This document shows, in pieces, positions 27,044 to 36,200 of a stretch of DNA of 64,000 nt (the first letter of the stretch is position 1; each line of letters begins with the position of its first letter). Source of the stretch: Bacteroides_E sp964528875 (GTDB lineage: Bacteria > Bacteroidota > Bacteroidia > Bacteroidales > Bacteroidaceae); the NCBI GenBank assembly GCA_964528875.1, contig CAZGUI010000002.1, positions 1 to 64,000 of the forward strand, written 5' to 3'. The notes beneath the pieces are model-generated. The model was given only the letters and a program-made list of their open reading frames with translations, did no database searches and was not told the DNA's origin. Both the position numbers and the translations under genes were made by a program.

Positions 27044-28375
27044 ATGTTTCAAAATTTAAGTGATAAACTAGAAAGATCTTTTAAGATATTAAAAGGAGAA
27101 GGTAAAATAACAGAAGTAAACGTAGCAGAAACGCTTAAGGAAGTACGTAAAGCCTTACTCGATGCTGACGTAAACTATAAAGTTGCTAAAACCTTTACCG
27201 ATACTGTTAAAGAAAAAGCTTTAGGACAAAATGTACTTACTGCAGTTAAACCTAATGAATTGATGGTTAAAATAGTTCATGATGAACTAACTCAATTAAT
27301 GGGTGGAGACACAGCAGAGGTAGATATCGAAGGTAAACCAGCTGTAATATTAATGTCTGGATTGCAAGGATCAGGTAAAACCACTTTCTCTGGAAAGTTG
27401 GCTCGTATGATGAAATCCAAGAAGAACAAAAAACCTCTTCTTGTTGCTTGTGATGTTTATCGTCCGGCTGCTATTGAGCAGTTACGCGTATTAGCGGAAC
27501 AAATCAATGTTCCCATGTATGCTGAACCAGATAATAAAAATCCTATTCAGATTGCTAAGAATGCGATTAAAGAAGCTAAAGAAAAGGGATATGACTTAGT
27601 GATTGTGGATACAGCTGGTCGATTAGCTGTAGACAAAGAAATGATGGATGAAATTTCATCTATTAAAGAAGCGATTAATCCTAATGAAATCCTTTTCGTT
27701 GTTGACTCAATGACTGGTCAAGATGCAGTTAATACTGCTAAAGAGTTCAACGACAGACTAAACTTTAATGGAGTTGTTTTAACCAAGCTTGATGGTGATA
27801 CACGTGGTGGTGCTGCTCTATCAATTCGTACAGTGGTTGACAAGCCTATTAAGTTCATTGGTACAGGAGAAAAACTAGATGCGATAGATCAATTCCACCC
27901 TTCACGTATGGCCGACCGTATTTTAGGTATGGGTGATATTGTTTCTTTGGTAGAACGTGCCCAAGAACAATACGATGAAGAAGAAGCAAAAAAACTTCAG
28001 CGCAAAATATCTAAAAATCAATTCGACTTTAACGACTTCCTTTCTCAGATTAATCAAATCAAAAAGATGGGAAACATCAAAGAGTTAGCCTCAATGATTC
28101 CCGGAGTTGGTAAAGCAATTAAAGATGTGGATATTGATGATGATGCATTCAAAAGTGTAGAAGCCATCATTTTTTCCATGACTCCTGCAGAAAGAGAAAA
28201 TCCTGCCCTACTAAATGGTTCCAGAAGAAATCGTATTGCGAAAGGGAGTGGTACTACAATTCAAGAAGTAAACAGACTACTCAACCAGTTTGACCAAACA
28301 CGTAAGATGATGAAAATGGTTTCCGGTGGTGGAAAAATGAGTAAAATGATGATGCCTAAAATGGGTAGAAGATAA
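27044..28375 (+). CDS. ffh: Signal recognition particle protein Ffh
   Basis: A 443-residue SRP54-family GTPase that binds signal sequences of nascent membrane proteins together with 4.5S RNA. It has an N-terminal helical domain (1-90), the G1 loop 'GLQGSGKTTFSGKLA' near 106-120, 'VDTAGRLAVD', 'TKLDGDTRGGAALS', and a Met-rich M domain at the C-terminus ('MKMVSGGGKMSKMMMPKMG'). Length is normal. folD follows after 17 bp and may be co-transcribed. Confidence 0.97.
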   Translation: MFQNLSDKLERSFKILKGEGKITEVNVAETLKEVRKALLDADVNYKVAKTFTDTVKEKALGQNVLTAVKPNELMVKIVHDELTQLMGGDTAEVDIEGKPAVILMSGLQGSGKTTFSGKLARMMKSKKNKKPLLVACDVYRPAAIEQLRVLAEQINVPMYAEPDNKNPIQIAKNAIKEAKEKGYDLVIVDTAGRLAVDKEMMDEISSIKEAINPNEILFVVDSMTGQDAVNTAKEFNDRLNFNGVVLTKLDGDTRGGAALSIRTVVDKPIKFIGTGEKLDAIDQFHPSRMADRILGMGDIVSLVERAQEQYDEEEAKKLQRKISKNQFDFNDFLSQINQIKKMGNIKELASMIPGVGKAIKDVDIDDDAFKSVEAIIFSMTPAERENPALLNGSRRNRIAKGSGTTIQEVNRLLNQFDQTRKMMKMVSGGGKMSKMMMPKMGRR

Positions 28376-28392
28376 CACTCAAATTAAAAACT

Positions 28393-29274
28393 ATGAAACT
28401 TATTGATGGAAAAGCAGTTGCTGCTCAAATAAAAAAAGAAATAGCTAAAGAAGTCGCAGAATTAGTAAGTCAAGGAAAGAAAAAGCCTCACTTAGCTGCT
28501 ATTTTAGTAGGACATGATGGTGGTAGTGAAACCTATGTTAAAAATAAAGTAAAAGCTTGCGAGGAGTGTGGATTTGAATCCACTCTCATAAGATACGAGG
28601 ATAATGTTACAGAAGAAGAGCTTTTAAACAAAGTGATAGAGCTGAATAAAAACGACTCCATTGATGGTTTTATTGTACAACTTCCACTACCTAAACATAT
28701 TTCAGAACAGAAAGTAATTGAAACCATAGATTACAGAAAAGATGTAGATGGTTTTCACCCCATAAATGTGGGTAGAATGTCCATTGGTCTTCCTTGCTAC
28801 ATATCTGCTACTCCTAATGGAATTATGGAATTACTTAAAAGGTATGAAATAGAAACAGAAGGGAAAAAATGTGTTGTTCTTGGAAGAAGCAACATCGTTG
28901 GAAAACCCATGGCTTCCTTAATGATGCAGAAACAATACCCGGGAAATGCTACTGTAACCGTATGCCATAGCCGTTCTAAAGATTTAGTTCAAGAGTGCCA
29001 AAGTGCAGATATCATTATTGCAGCATTAGGACAACCTGAATTTGTTACCGCCGATATGGTTAAAGATGGTGCTGTTATTATTGATGTAGGTACTACTCGA
29101 GTTCCCTCTACTGAAACTAAATCAGGTTTTAGACTAAAAGGCGACGTTAAGTTTGATGAAGTTGCACCTAAATGCTCCTTTATAACTCCAGTTCCCGGAG
29201 GTGTTGGTCCAATGACAATAGTATCATTGATGAAAAATACACTTCTAGCAGGGAAAAAAGAGATTTACGCATAA
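28393..29274 (+). CDS. folD: Bifunctional methylenetetrahydrofolate dehydrogenase/cyclohydrolase
   Basis: A 293-residue FolD interconverting 5,10-methylene-THF and 10-formyl-THF with NADP in the cytoplasm. The catalytic Tyr/Lys pair lies in 'ETYVKNKVKACEECG'. Family signatures 'GFIVQLPLPKHI' and 'PVPGGVGPMTIVSLMKNT' and the dinucleotide loop 'VLGRSNIVGKP' are intact. It is probably the last gene of an ffh-folD transcript ending at the hairpin at 29290. Confidence 0.97.
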   Translation: MKLIDGKAVAAQIKKEIAKEVAELVSQGKKKPHLAAILVGHDGGSETYVKNKVKACEECGFESTLIRYEDNVTEEELLNKVIELNKNDSIDGFIVQLPLPKHISEQKVIETIDYRKDVDGFHPINVGRMSIGLPCYISATPNGIMELLKRYEIETEGKKCVVLGRSNIVGKPMASLMMQKQYPGNATVTVCHSRSKDLVQECQSADIIIAALGQPEFVTADMVKDGAVIIDVGTTRVPSTETKSGFRLKGDVKFDEVAPKCSFITPVPGGVGPMTIVSLMKNTLLAGKKEIYA

Positions 29275-29289
29275 AAACTCATTATAAAT

Positions 29290-29326
29290 AAAGATGTACT
29301 AATTAGTTTTAGTACATCTTTTTTAT
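29290..29326 (+). terminator. folD terminator
   Basis: Arms AAAGATGTACT (29290-29300) and AGTACATCTTT (29311-29321), followed by a T-run. Confidence 0.88.
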
Positions 29327-29336
29327 CTATCTCGCT

Positions 29337-30458
29337 ATGAAAAACACGCTATGCCTAATACTTCTTTTATTTTTTCTCTTCTCTTGTATTCAAAATAAAA
29401 AATCCCCCACATTAAATATACAACCTGTTTCGAATGATACTATAGCTGAAATTACGTTACTTTTTGTTGGGGATGTAATGCAGCATAAACCCCAGGTACG
29501 GGCTGCAAGAACTGATTCCGGTTATAATTATACAGAATGTTTTCAACACGTACAAAAGGAATTAAATCAAGCAGACCTTGCCATTGCAAATCTAGAAACC
29601 ACATTAGGTGGTAAACCTTTCAAAGGTTATCCTTTATTTTCTTCTCCTGATGAGTTAGCTTTTGATTTACTCAATGTGGGCTTCAATGTATTTCAGTTGG
29701 CCAATAACCACATTTTAGATAGAGGAAGAAAGGGATTAAAACGAACATTACATCTATTAGATTCACTACAGGTTTATCACACCGGCGCTTTTTCCTCAGA
29801 AGAAGATAGAGCCAAAAGAAATCCTCTTTTGATTGAAAAAAAGGGATTTAAATTGGCTTTCTTAAATTACACGTATGGAACCAATGGTCTTACAGTAACC
29901 TCTCCTCATACGATTAACTACATTGATAAAAATGTAATTGAACAGGATATACTAATAGCAAAACAATACAAACCTGATGCTATTATTGCATTATTACATT
30001 GGGGAGAAGAATATCATCAACGTCCTAGCAAAAGCCAAAAGGAGCTTGCTAAATGGTTAATTCATCAGGGAGTAGATCATATCATTGGAAGCCATCCTCA
30101 CGTAATACAACCACTTGAAATTCATTCAGACACCCTAACAAAAGAAAAGAAAACCATAGCTTACTCACTGGGAAATTTCATTTCCAATATGTCCAGACCA
30201 CATACAGATGGGGGGATGATGTTAAAGCTAGTATTAGCAAAAGACAGCACAACCTATTTAAAGTCGTATGAATACAATTTAGTTTGGACAGGTCGTCCAA
30301 TCTTAACGAATGAAAAGAACTACATAATATACCCTACTACACACTCTGAATTTGAATTAAACAAGCAATCCATCGAACTAAGGAGTCTGTTTCTTACAAA
30401 TACACGAAACTTCTTAAACAAGTATAACAAGGGCGCTGTGGAATATTTAATTGAATAA
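29337..30458 (+). CDS. CapA-family (PGA_cap) lipoprotein
   Basis: A 373-residue protein with a lipoprotein signal ('LLFFLFSC', Cys17) and a CapA/PgsA-type metallophosphoesterase-like domain. Visible motifs are 'LLFVGDVMQHKPQ', 'ANLETTL', 'NNHILDRG', 'LLHWGEEYH' and 'IGSHPHVIQ', which should form a dinuclear metal site. Members take part in poly-gamma-glutamate capsule synthesis in Bacillus, but isolated copies are common in Bacteroidetes, where the substrate is unknown. No other capsule genes adjoin it on this strand. Confidence 0.88.
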   Translation: MKNTLCLILLLFFLFSCIQNKKSPTLNIQPVSNDTIAEITLLFVGDVMQHKPQVRAARTDSGYNYTECFQHVQKELNQADLAIANLETTLGGKPFKGYPLFSSPDELAFDLLNVGFNVFQLANNHILDRGRKGLKRTLHLLDSLQVYHTGAFSSEEDRAKRNPLLIEKKGFKLAFLNYTYGTNGLTVTSPHTINYIDKNVIEQDILIAKQYKPDAIIALLHWGEEYHQRPSKSQKELAKWLIHQGVDHIIGSHPHVIQPLEIHSDTLTKEKKTIAYSLGNFISNMSRPHTDGGMMLKLVLAKDSTTYLKSYEYNLVWTGRPILTNEKNYIIYPTTHSEFELNKQSIELRSLFLTNTRNFLNKYNKGAVEYLIE

Positions 30459-30471
30459 AAATCTCTTTTTA

Positions 30472-30502
30472 TTTGTAACATTAAACTAATTATGTATCTT
30501 TG
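30472..30502 (+). promoter_or_regulatory. tRNA-His promoter
   Basis: TTTG (30472-30475), 19 bp, then TATCTTTG (30495-30502): an exact match to the Bacteroides housekeeping promoter, about 33 bp before the tRNA. Confidence 0.85.
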
Positions 30503-30535
30503 CATCGCATTTGTGTAATGAAGCAAAGCAACACG

Positions 30536-30609
30536 GTGGCTGTAGTTCAGTTGGTTAGAGCGTCAGATTGTGGTTCTGAATGTCGTGGGTTCGAATCCCA
30601 TCAGTCACC
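30536..30609 (+). tRNA. tRNA-His (GTG)
   Basis: A cloverleaf with acceptor stem GTGGCTG/CAGTCAC, anticodon stem TCAGA/TCTGA enclosing loop TTGTGGT (anticodon GTG), and T-arm GTGGG-TTCGAAT-CCCAT. The G at 30535 is the expected G-1 and the C at 30609 pairs with it. The full CCA tail is not encoded. It has its own promoter and is followed by a terminator hairpin. Confidence 0.96.
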
Positions 30610-30615
30610 CACCCG

Positions 30616-30650
30616 AAAAGCTGGAAATCCTTGATTTTCAGCTTTTTTTA
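30616..30650 (+). terminator. tRNA-His terminator
   Basis: AAAAGCTGGAAATC (30616-30629) pairs with GATTTTCAGCTTTT (30633-30646), with one G-U pair and a T-rich tail. Confidence 0.82.
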
Positions 30651-30772
30651 TTTTAAACAATATTGTTTCTCCTCCCCTTATTTAACTTAAAAATGATAAA
30701 GAACTATTTCACGTGCATAACATCATGTAAATGTCTCAAAATTAACACACAAGACTTTCCTTAGTGTTCTTG

Positions 30773-31288
30773 TTAATCTACTACATATTTTCGTTCATTT
30801 TCAGAACCATCAACTAACTCTTCTATAAATGTTCGTTCTTTTTCTTTATGCACTTCTTCATAATCTTTTGTATAGTGTGCATTGGGAACAACATTCAGGT
30901 CGAAAGTAAGCTCTTCTTTTTCTCCCGACTTAAAATTCGCATAAATAGTTATATAGTTTTTTACATAGCCAATATTTTTTCTACTGTCATAAAACACGTG
31001 AATATATCCTTTTCCTTTTACTGGAAGAACCTTTAAGTTTGTCTTATTTGATAGTTCACAACCACCTGACACATGGATATCTGTAATAAAAAGAGGCTCA
31101 TCTCCAGTATTCTCTATGGTATAAACCACCTCTAAAATTTGCCCAAATAGAATGGGCGAATAATGCCTTGTAGGATCTACAACGGTTATAGTTGTCCGTT
31201 TGTTTTCTACATTAAAACAAGAAGACAGGCAAAAAAGAAGGCATAGAAAGAACAACATTATGATTCTGTTCAGTTTATTTATTTTCAT
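30773..31288 (-). CDS. DUF1573-type lipoprotein
   Basis: A 171-residue envelope lipoprotein ('LFCLSSC', Cys24) with one Ig-like DUF1573 domain: 'VVYTIENTGDEPLFITDIH', then the typical Cys-containing 'VSGGCELSN' and 'GYIHVFYDSRKNIG'. The function of DUF1573 is unknown. It is the last gene of the leftward cluster that begins at 38796, 7 bp after the DUF4838 gene, so an accessory envelope role in that system is likely. Confidence 0.8.
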   Translation of the reverse strand: MKINKLNRIIMLFFLCLLFCLSSCFNVENKRTTITVVDPTRHYSPILFGQILEVVYTIENTGDEPLFITDIHVSGGCELSNKTNLKVLPVKGKGYIHVFYDSRKNIGYVKNYITIYANFKSGEKEELTFDLNVVPNAHYTKDYEEVHKEKERTFIEELVDGSENERKYVVD

Positions 31289-31295
31289 AGATTCC

Positions 31296-33407
31296 TTAAT
31301 TTATAATTAGTTCGTCAAAAGCCATAGTTACTCTTTTCCCTTTTTGTTTAATCATTTCAATAACCACTTGTTGGCTATCTGATACATCCAAATTCGTTGA
31401 TAGTTCAACCAGTTTACCAATAGGTGGACTAGCATTTGGGAATAACTCAGTCGATAGTTTTCCATCTTTATAAATCAGTATTTTTTCTGGAGGAAGAATA
31501 TTGTGCTGCTTGTCATTTAAAAAGCGGAAAAATATTTTCTTCCCTTTCTGTATCTCTTTATTGGTGGATATTTGAAGTTTAAAAGAATCAGTACTGACAA
31601 TAAGCCATCCGTAATGATAATTATGGATGTAACCCAACAAGCCGTTTTGAATTACTTGAATGTTGCGATACCCATCATCTAATGGAGTCAATGCTCGAAG
31701 AGGAGCACCAATCAAAAGATTTTTTATCGGTTTACTTAGTCTATCCTCTATATCTGCAACAAAGTCATCAAGTAGCCCATTATCCTCCTTATGGGTTTTC
31801 ATATCCTCAAAACTAACATAACGTTTCAATCGATCCAAGTAAGTCATCGTCTCAGGAAAGGGAATCAGCTTGTATTCATCAATACTTCCTAAGCCGTACT
31901 CACCTCCTCCTTGATATAATGCCAATTGAAGACGTGTAAAGGAAAGGGCTGTTTGGAGTTTTTTAAGCTTATATTTCTCTTCCTTGGAAGACGATTTCAA
32001 AATATAACCTTCCAAACCATCATAGAATGAAACAAATTTATCGGGGTTAGCAAAAACAATGCTATTACCAAAATTCCCATACATTTCATACGGTTTATTC
32101 ATCTTTTGGGCGCGTTGTTCTAAATATAAATAATAATCGGCCAAATACGTTCCTGACGTGGGGTAAAAATGGGTCAGGTATTTCCGGCAAAGACTATCAA
32201 CGGGGGCTTCAACATCCATCATTAAAGCAGATATAACATACGTTTTCACATCATCAAAAGGGGAATAATCGTATCCACTTCCATTGAGGAACACACCCTC
32301 AATTCCGTTTTTTTTATAAAATCTCAACTGTTTTTGCAATGCATATAAAATAGGCAAAGGAGTCATCCAATCATCAAAATTAGCCGCATAATCCCAAATG
32401 TAGACCTTAGAGACTTTCTTTTTCCATGCATTTTTTAAATCTACAAATCGAGTGGTGGTCTTTGAGGGTTTCAAAGAGACGCCTTTAGGTAGATCAATGG
32501 TACTAATAACTACCCCTGTATTACTAGGCCACACTTTTTGAGGAGGTGTTTGAGTTGTCATATAGGCTGTCGTAAAAAACAAATGTTCAGGAAAACACTG
32601 AGAAATTTTCAACATGAAGTTTGATAAGGCTGGCATTGCATTATGAGGAGTATTCCCCACTGCAACACATTTTGGACACATACACACCACCTCATTATCA
32701 TTGGGCATAATCATAAATCGATAACTTTGTTTACTTCCATCCCCATGATTATCCAAGATATAAGACTTCACTTGTAAACATAAATTAATGCTGGAAAAAC
32801 AAAATTGATTTTTGTTTTCCACACCATTTTGTATAGCATAAATTGAATCAAGCAATTCGCCATTAATAATTTTGGAAAGTCCATGTCCCCACAACCCCCA
32901 GGCAGTTTCAACCATATCAGTTCCAATGATAGGTGCATACTCAAACTGCAAATTAGGTGAGAAATACGGCTCCCTATATGAGAAGTCAAAATTCCGACAG
33001 GCCGTTTCCATTGAAATTACGGGGGGTGGCAAATCTTCAGCCGAAAAATCAGTGTCAACTAAAGCCAAATGACTCATAAGTTGATAGATAAGCCAAAGCA
33101 TAGTTCGCTCTTCTTTAGCTACTAAATGGATGCTCTCCTCTTCTTTTTCAATACAATAATCGTATTGACTTTCTTTGTTTACCGAAATATGAATCAATGG
33201 CAAACCGGCTTTTTGTTTATTCAACAGAACAACTTTTTTAGAGGAACGTTTTTCTAGATGATTATGTAAATAAGTACACCATTTCTGACTGATCCTATTT
33301 TTATCACAAGTCAATGCATACTGAACTTTTTTCGACGGTGAGCTTTGAGTACACCCCCAACTCAGTATTATTAAAATAATCACCCCAAAAAGTCGCATTC
33401 TATTCAT
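31296..33407 (-). CDS. DUF4838-family glycosidase-like lipoprotein
   Basis: A 703-residue lipoprotein ('LIILSWGC', Cys19). Residues about 150-430 match the DUF4838 family: a barrel-like domain with the Cys cluster 'VCMCPKCVAVGN', 'MPALSNFMLKISQCFPEHLF' and 'FLNGSGYDYSPFDDVKTYV'. Members resemble GH20/GH67-type carbohydrate enzymes, but catalytic activity is mostly untested. A beta-rich C-terminal region (560-703) may bind carbohydrate. It abuts the outer-membrane TPR protein (next base), which points to a role in processing the polymer that system exports. Confidence 0.78.
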   Translation of the reverse strand: MNRMRLFGVIILIILSWGCTQSSPSKKVQYALTCDKNRISQKWCTYLHNHLEKRSSKKVVLLNKQKAGLPLIHISVNKESQYDYCIEKEEESIHLVAKEERTMLWLIYQLMSHLALVDTDFSAEDLPPPVISMETACRNFDFSYREPYFSPNLQFEYAPIIGTDMVETAWGLWGHGLSKIINGELLDSIYAIQNGVENKNQFCFSSINLCLQVKSYILDNHGDGSKQSYRFMIMPNDNEVVCMCPKCVAVGNTPHNAMPALSNFMLKISQCFPEHLFFTTAYMTTQTPPQKVWPSNTGVVISTIDLPKGVSLKPSKTTTRFVDLKNAWKKKVSKVYIWDYAANFDDWMTPLPILYALQKQLRFYKKNGIEGVFLNGSGYDYSPFDDVKTYVISALMMDVEAPVDSLCRKYLTHFYPTSGTYLADYYLYLEQRAQKMNKPYEMYGNFGNSIVFANPDKFVSFYDGLEGYILKSSSKEEKYKLKKLQTALSFTRLQLALYQGGGEYGLGSIDEYKLIPFPETMTYLDRLKRYVSFEDMKTHKEDNGLLDDFVADIEDRLSKPIKNLLIGAPLRALTPLDDGYRNIQVIQNGLLGYIHNYHYGWLIVSTDSFKLQISTNKEIQKGKKIFFRFLNDKQHNILPPEKILIYKDGKLSTELFPNASPPIGKLVELSTNLDVSDSQQVVIEMIKQKGKRVTMAFDELIIN

Positions 33408-36188
33408 CTAAAAACGGATGTTTAGTTTTAGCTGAAGACTGTACATGTTTTTGTACAGTTGATCTTCAAATTTATAATTATACCACAATGCAGTGGCATC
33501 CACACTACACATTTTACTCAATATAAAATGCCCTCCCAGTCCCACCATCACATTCGTTACATCAAATGCATTATAAAGTTGTATATCAATTACTTCAATA
33601 TCCGGAGCTGATCCCAGCCCTCCCATTGCCGTGACATAGTTCCGATGGTCACGAACATAGAACCGAGCCTGTCCGGAGACATTATAGTGCCAGTTTTTAT
33701 CCAGTAACACAGAATTGAACTTTGCAGTAAAACGTGCAAAATCAAATTCTTTAGAAACTCCCACTTGCTGGTTATACATTCTCATTTTATCTGCTAAACT
33801 TCGAAACCCTAAAGTAAGCTCAGCCTCCCATGTCGGAATAAAAGTGTAATATGCAGCAATATTTGTCGCGAATTTGGGGAATACTTTACTTCCTAATGAA
33901 GCATTTACCAAACCATAAAGATTGCTGTTAAAAATATGGCTCCACTCTACTTGCCCCATCACTCCTTTTCCATTATCTCTCCCCGAATAGAAAAAGCGAC
34001 CGGCATAACTATTCTTTCTCTCTATACGAACATACTCAACTCCTGATACAGAGGTAATGATATCAAGATCTGAAGGCCTATAGAGATGACAAAAAAATGC
34101 AACTTCATTTTTCTTCTTGATAAACTCCAAATATTTCATATGCCTTTGATAATCTTTCAATTCAACAAGAGAGGGTTGATAGAAGGATTGATAATAGGCT
34201 GCAGAATCTAACAAATGTTGTTTTTCAAACACAATGCCTTTCATATATTTTATATTTGAGTTATCAGCATCGTAAATAAGTGCGCTATTAAGAAGGGCTA
34301 GTCCTTCTTCGGTTTCATTTTCTTTAATTAGTAGCTGAGCTTTCTTAAAGCTCAGGTCACTATATGTTGCTATGGCTTCCTGATGATAAGGATATTGTTC
34401 TAAAAGAGGAATTAAAATAGATGATGCCAAATCATAATTACCTTCTAAAGTATAGGTTTCCGCTAATTTTAAATGATAAAAAAGATCTTCCGGATTATGT
34501 TCTACCCCATGTGCCAAATATTCTTTTATCTTTCGATTGTTTTTCATCTGATAGGAAACATTATACCCATAGCGTAGAGCTGTTTCACTTTTCGGGTAGA
34601 CCTCCAGCCAATGGTCTATTAATTCTATTGCTTCGTTAAAACGATAGGCCTCAATTAGTGCTTTAGTGTATATAGTAGCTTGTTCATCATACCCTGCCAA
34701 CCTCCATAATGCATTATTTTCCTCTCCCATAACTAACTGCAAGCCATATTCATATTCCCGAAGCGCTTCGGAGTAACTTTTCATACTCCCTAGCAAATCA
34801 GACTTTTTAAATCGCAAATCGGCTTCAGTGGGATCTAACTCTATCAGTCGGTCAATAACAAGCATAGCTTTATCCAGATTATTTAGCTCTATTAAACAAC
34901 TATATTGGGAGACCAAAGACAACTTTAATAACTCCCTATCACCGTGTTCTTCTATAAATTCAAGAAAAGGCAATGCCTTTTCAAACATTTGATCAGCCAT
35001 CAAATCTTTTGCTTCCTTGTAATAAAACACACAAGTCTGATACTTTACATCCTCATCATCCGGATAAAGCTCATTAATCCGGTAGGTAAGCTGCTTTACT
35101 TTCGAATGGTTCCCCATTCGCTCATACAAATACAGTTCTTTCAGTAATAAGTCTTTCGTATCTCCTCTTGAGCTTCTAGCTAATTGAATAGCTTCAATAG
35201 CATCGTCAAAAAGGCCTCTGGAAATCGCAGTAGTATAGACTTTATTGAAATGGGCTTGATCATTGGGATTTCTGGAAAATAGCATCTGATAATTGTAATA
35301 ATGATCCGATTTTTCAGAATAACGGGCTGCTTCTTCCAAGTAATAATGGTATTCCTGTTGAAGAAGAGCAGGATTTCTGGATTTCGCAATCAACTCTTTC
35401 AACGAAGATAGAATCTCTTGAAACCTATTTAAATGAGCTAGAATGGAGTTTCTTTTTTTAATCACAGTTATATTATCCGGCATATCATAAACCGCTTTTT
35501 CGGCATACGTCAAGGCATTCTCATAATCTCCTGTTTGTAAATATCGATTTATCAAACCCATATAAACATCCTCGTTCTTAGGGTCTTCGGCTACTATATA
35601 TAAGGCTAAATCTGCAACTTCATCAAGCGGAGCAGTATTTTTCTTACTTCTAAACTCGTCATACAAATAGTCCAGGAGATTATTCTTCAACACATCATCT
35701 TCCGGATAAATATGATGAATACGTTTTAGCAAACGATTAGACTCAACGATATTACCTTGTAGACGAAAAGCCTCTGCTTTCTTCAGCCATAACGTCTTGT
35801 CGTATGGCATAGACTCAAGGATTTCATTGATATATGCTATTGCACTTGAATAACGTTCTGTGGCCATTTCCACAGTAACTAAAGCCTGCTTAGCACTCAG
35901 ATTCTTATGATTGTACTCAATGGACTTTTTAAGTTCGTAACGAGCTTTTTCGAAATCATTCTTTTCTATATAGTACCTGCCATTCAACTCTTTTAAGTCC
36001 GAATCTTTCGGATATTTATAAAGACCTGCATCAACTGTTTTCTTCCCTTCTTCCCATTTATTTTCACGGAACAGTTGTTTTGCTGCTTCAATATACTCAT
36101 CTCTATTATCCGGATTAATCTCAAATTGAGCAAAAGCAGGTATTGCCAAAAAGAGTAAATAAAGATTTAGTATGAATAGTCTGTACAT
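33408..36188 (-). CDS. TPR outer-membrane protein with YaiO-like beta-barrel
   Basis: A 926-residue protein with a signal peptide ('LYLLFLAIPAFA'), about 15 TPR-type repeats across residues 25-680, then a C-terminal barrel of about 230 residues that ends in Phe ('LQLKLNIRF'), as expected for BAM-inserted proteins. The barrel resembles the YaiO family, and the overall plan equals PgaA (TPR plus porin), which exports poly-N-acetylglucosamine. With the GT2 synthase directly upstream, it is most likely the exit channel for a polysaccharide. This is inferred from architecture. Confidence 0.82.
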   Translation of the reverse strand: MYRLFILNLYLLFLAIPAFAQFEINPDNRDEYIEAAKQLFRENKWEEGKKTVDAGLYKYPKDSDLKELNGRYYIEKNDFEKARYELKKSIEYNHKNLSAKQALVTVEMATERYSSAIAYINEILESMPYDKTLWLKKAEAFRLQGNIVESNRLLKRIHHIYPEDDVLKNNLLDYLYDEFRSKKNTAPLDEVADLALYIVAEDPKNEDVYMGLINRYLQTGDYENALTYAEKAVYDMPDNITVIKKRNSILAHLNRFQEILSSLKELIAKSRNPALLQQEYHYYLEEAARYSEKSDHYYNYQMLFSRNPNDQAHFNKVYTTAISRGLFDDAIEAIQLARSSRGDTKDLLLKELYLYERMGNHSKVKQLTYRINELYPDDEDVKYQTCVFYYKEAKDLMADQMFEKALPFLEFIEEHGDRELLKLSLVSQYSCLIELNNLDKAMLVIDRLIELDPTEADLRFKKSDLLGSMKSYSEALREYEYGLQLVMGEENNALWRLAGYDEQATIYTKALIEAYRFNEAIELIDHWLEVYPKSETALRYGYNVSYQMKNNRKIKEYLAHGVEHNPEDLFYHLKLAETYTLEGNYDLASSILIPLLEQYPYHQEAIATYSDLSFKKAQLLIKENETEEGLALLNSALIYDADNSNIKYMKGIVFEKQHLLDSAAYYQSFYQPSLVELKDYQRHMKYLEFIKKKNEVAFFCHLYRPSDLDIITSVSGVEYVRIERKNSYAGRFFYSGRDNGKGVMGQVEWSHIFNSNLYGLVNASLGSKVFPKFATNIAAYYTFIPTWEAELTLGFRSLADKMRMYNQQVGVSKEFDFARFTAKFNSVLLDKNWHYNVSGQARFYVRDHRNYVTAMGGLGSAPDIEVIDIQLYNAFDVTNVMVGLGGHFILSKMCSVDATALWYNYKFEDQLYKNMYSLQLKLNIRF

Positions 36189-36200
36189 AATGTCTGATAA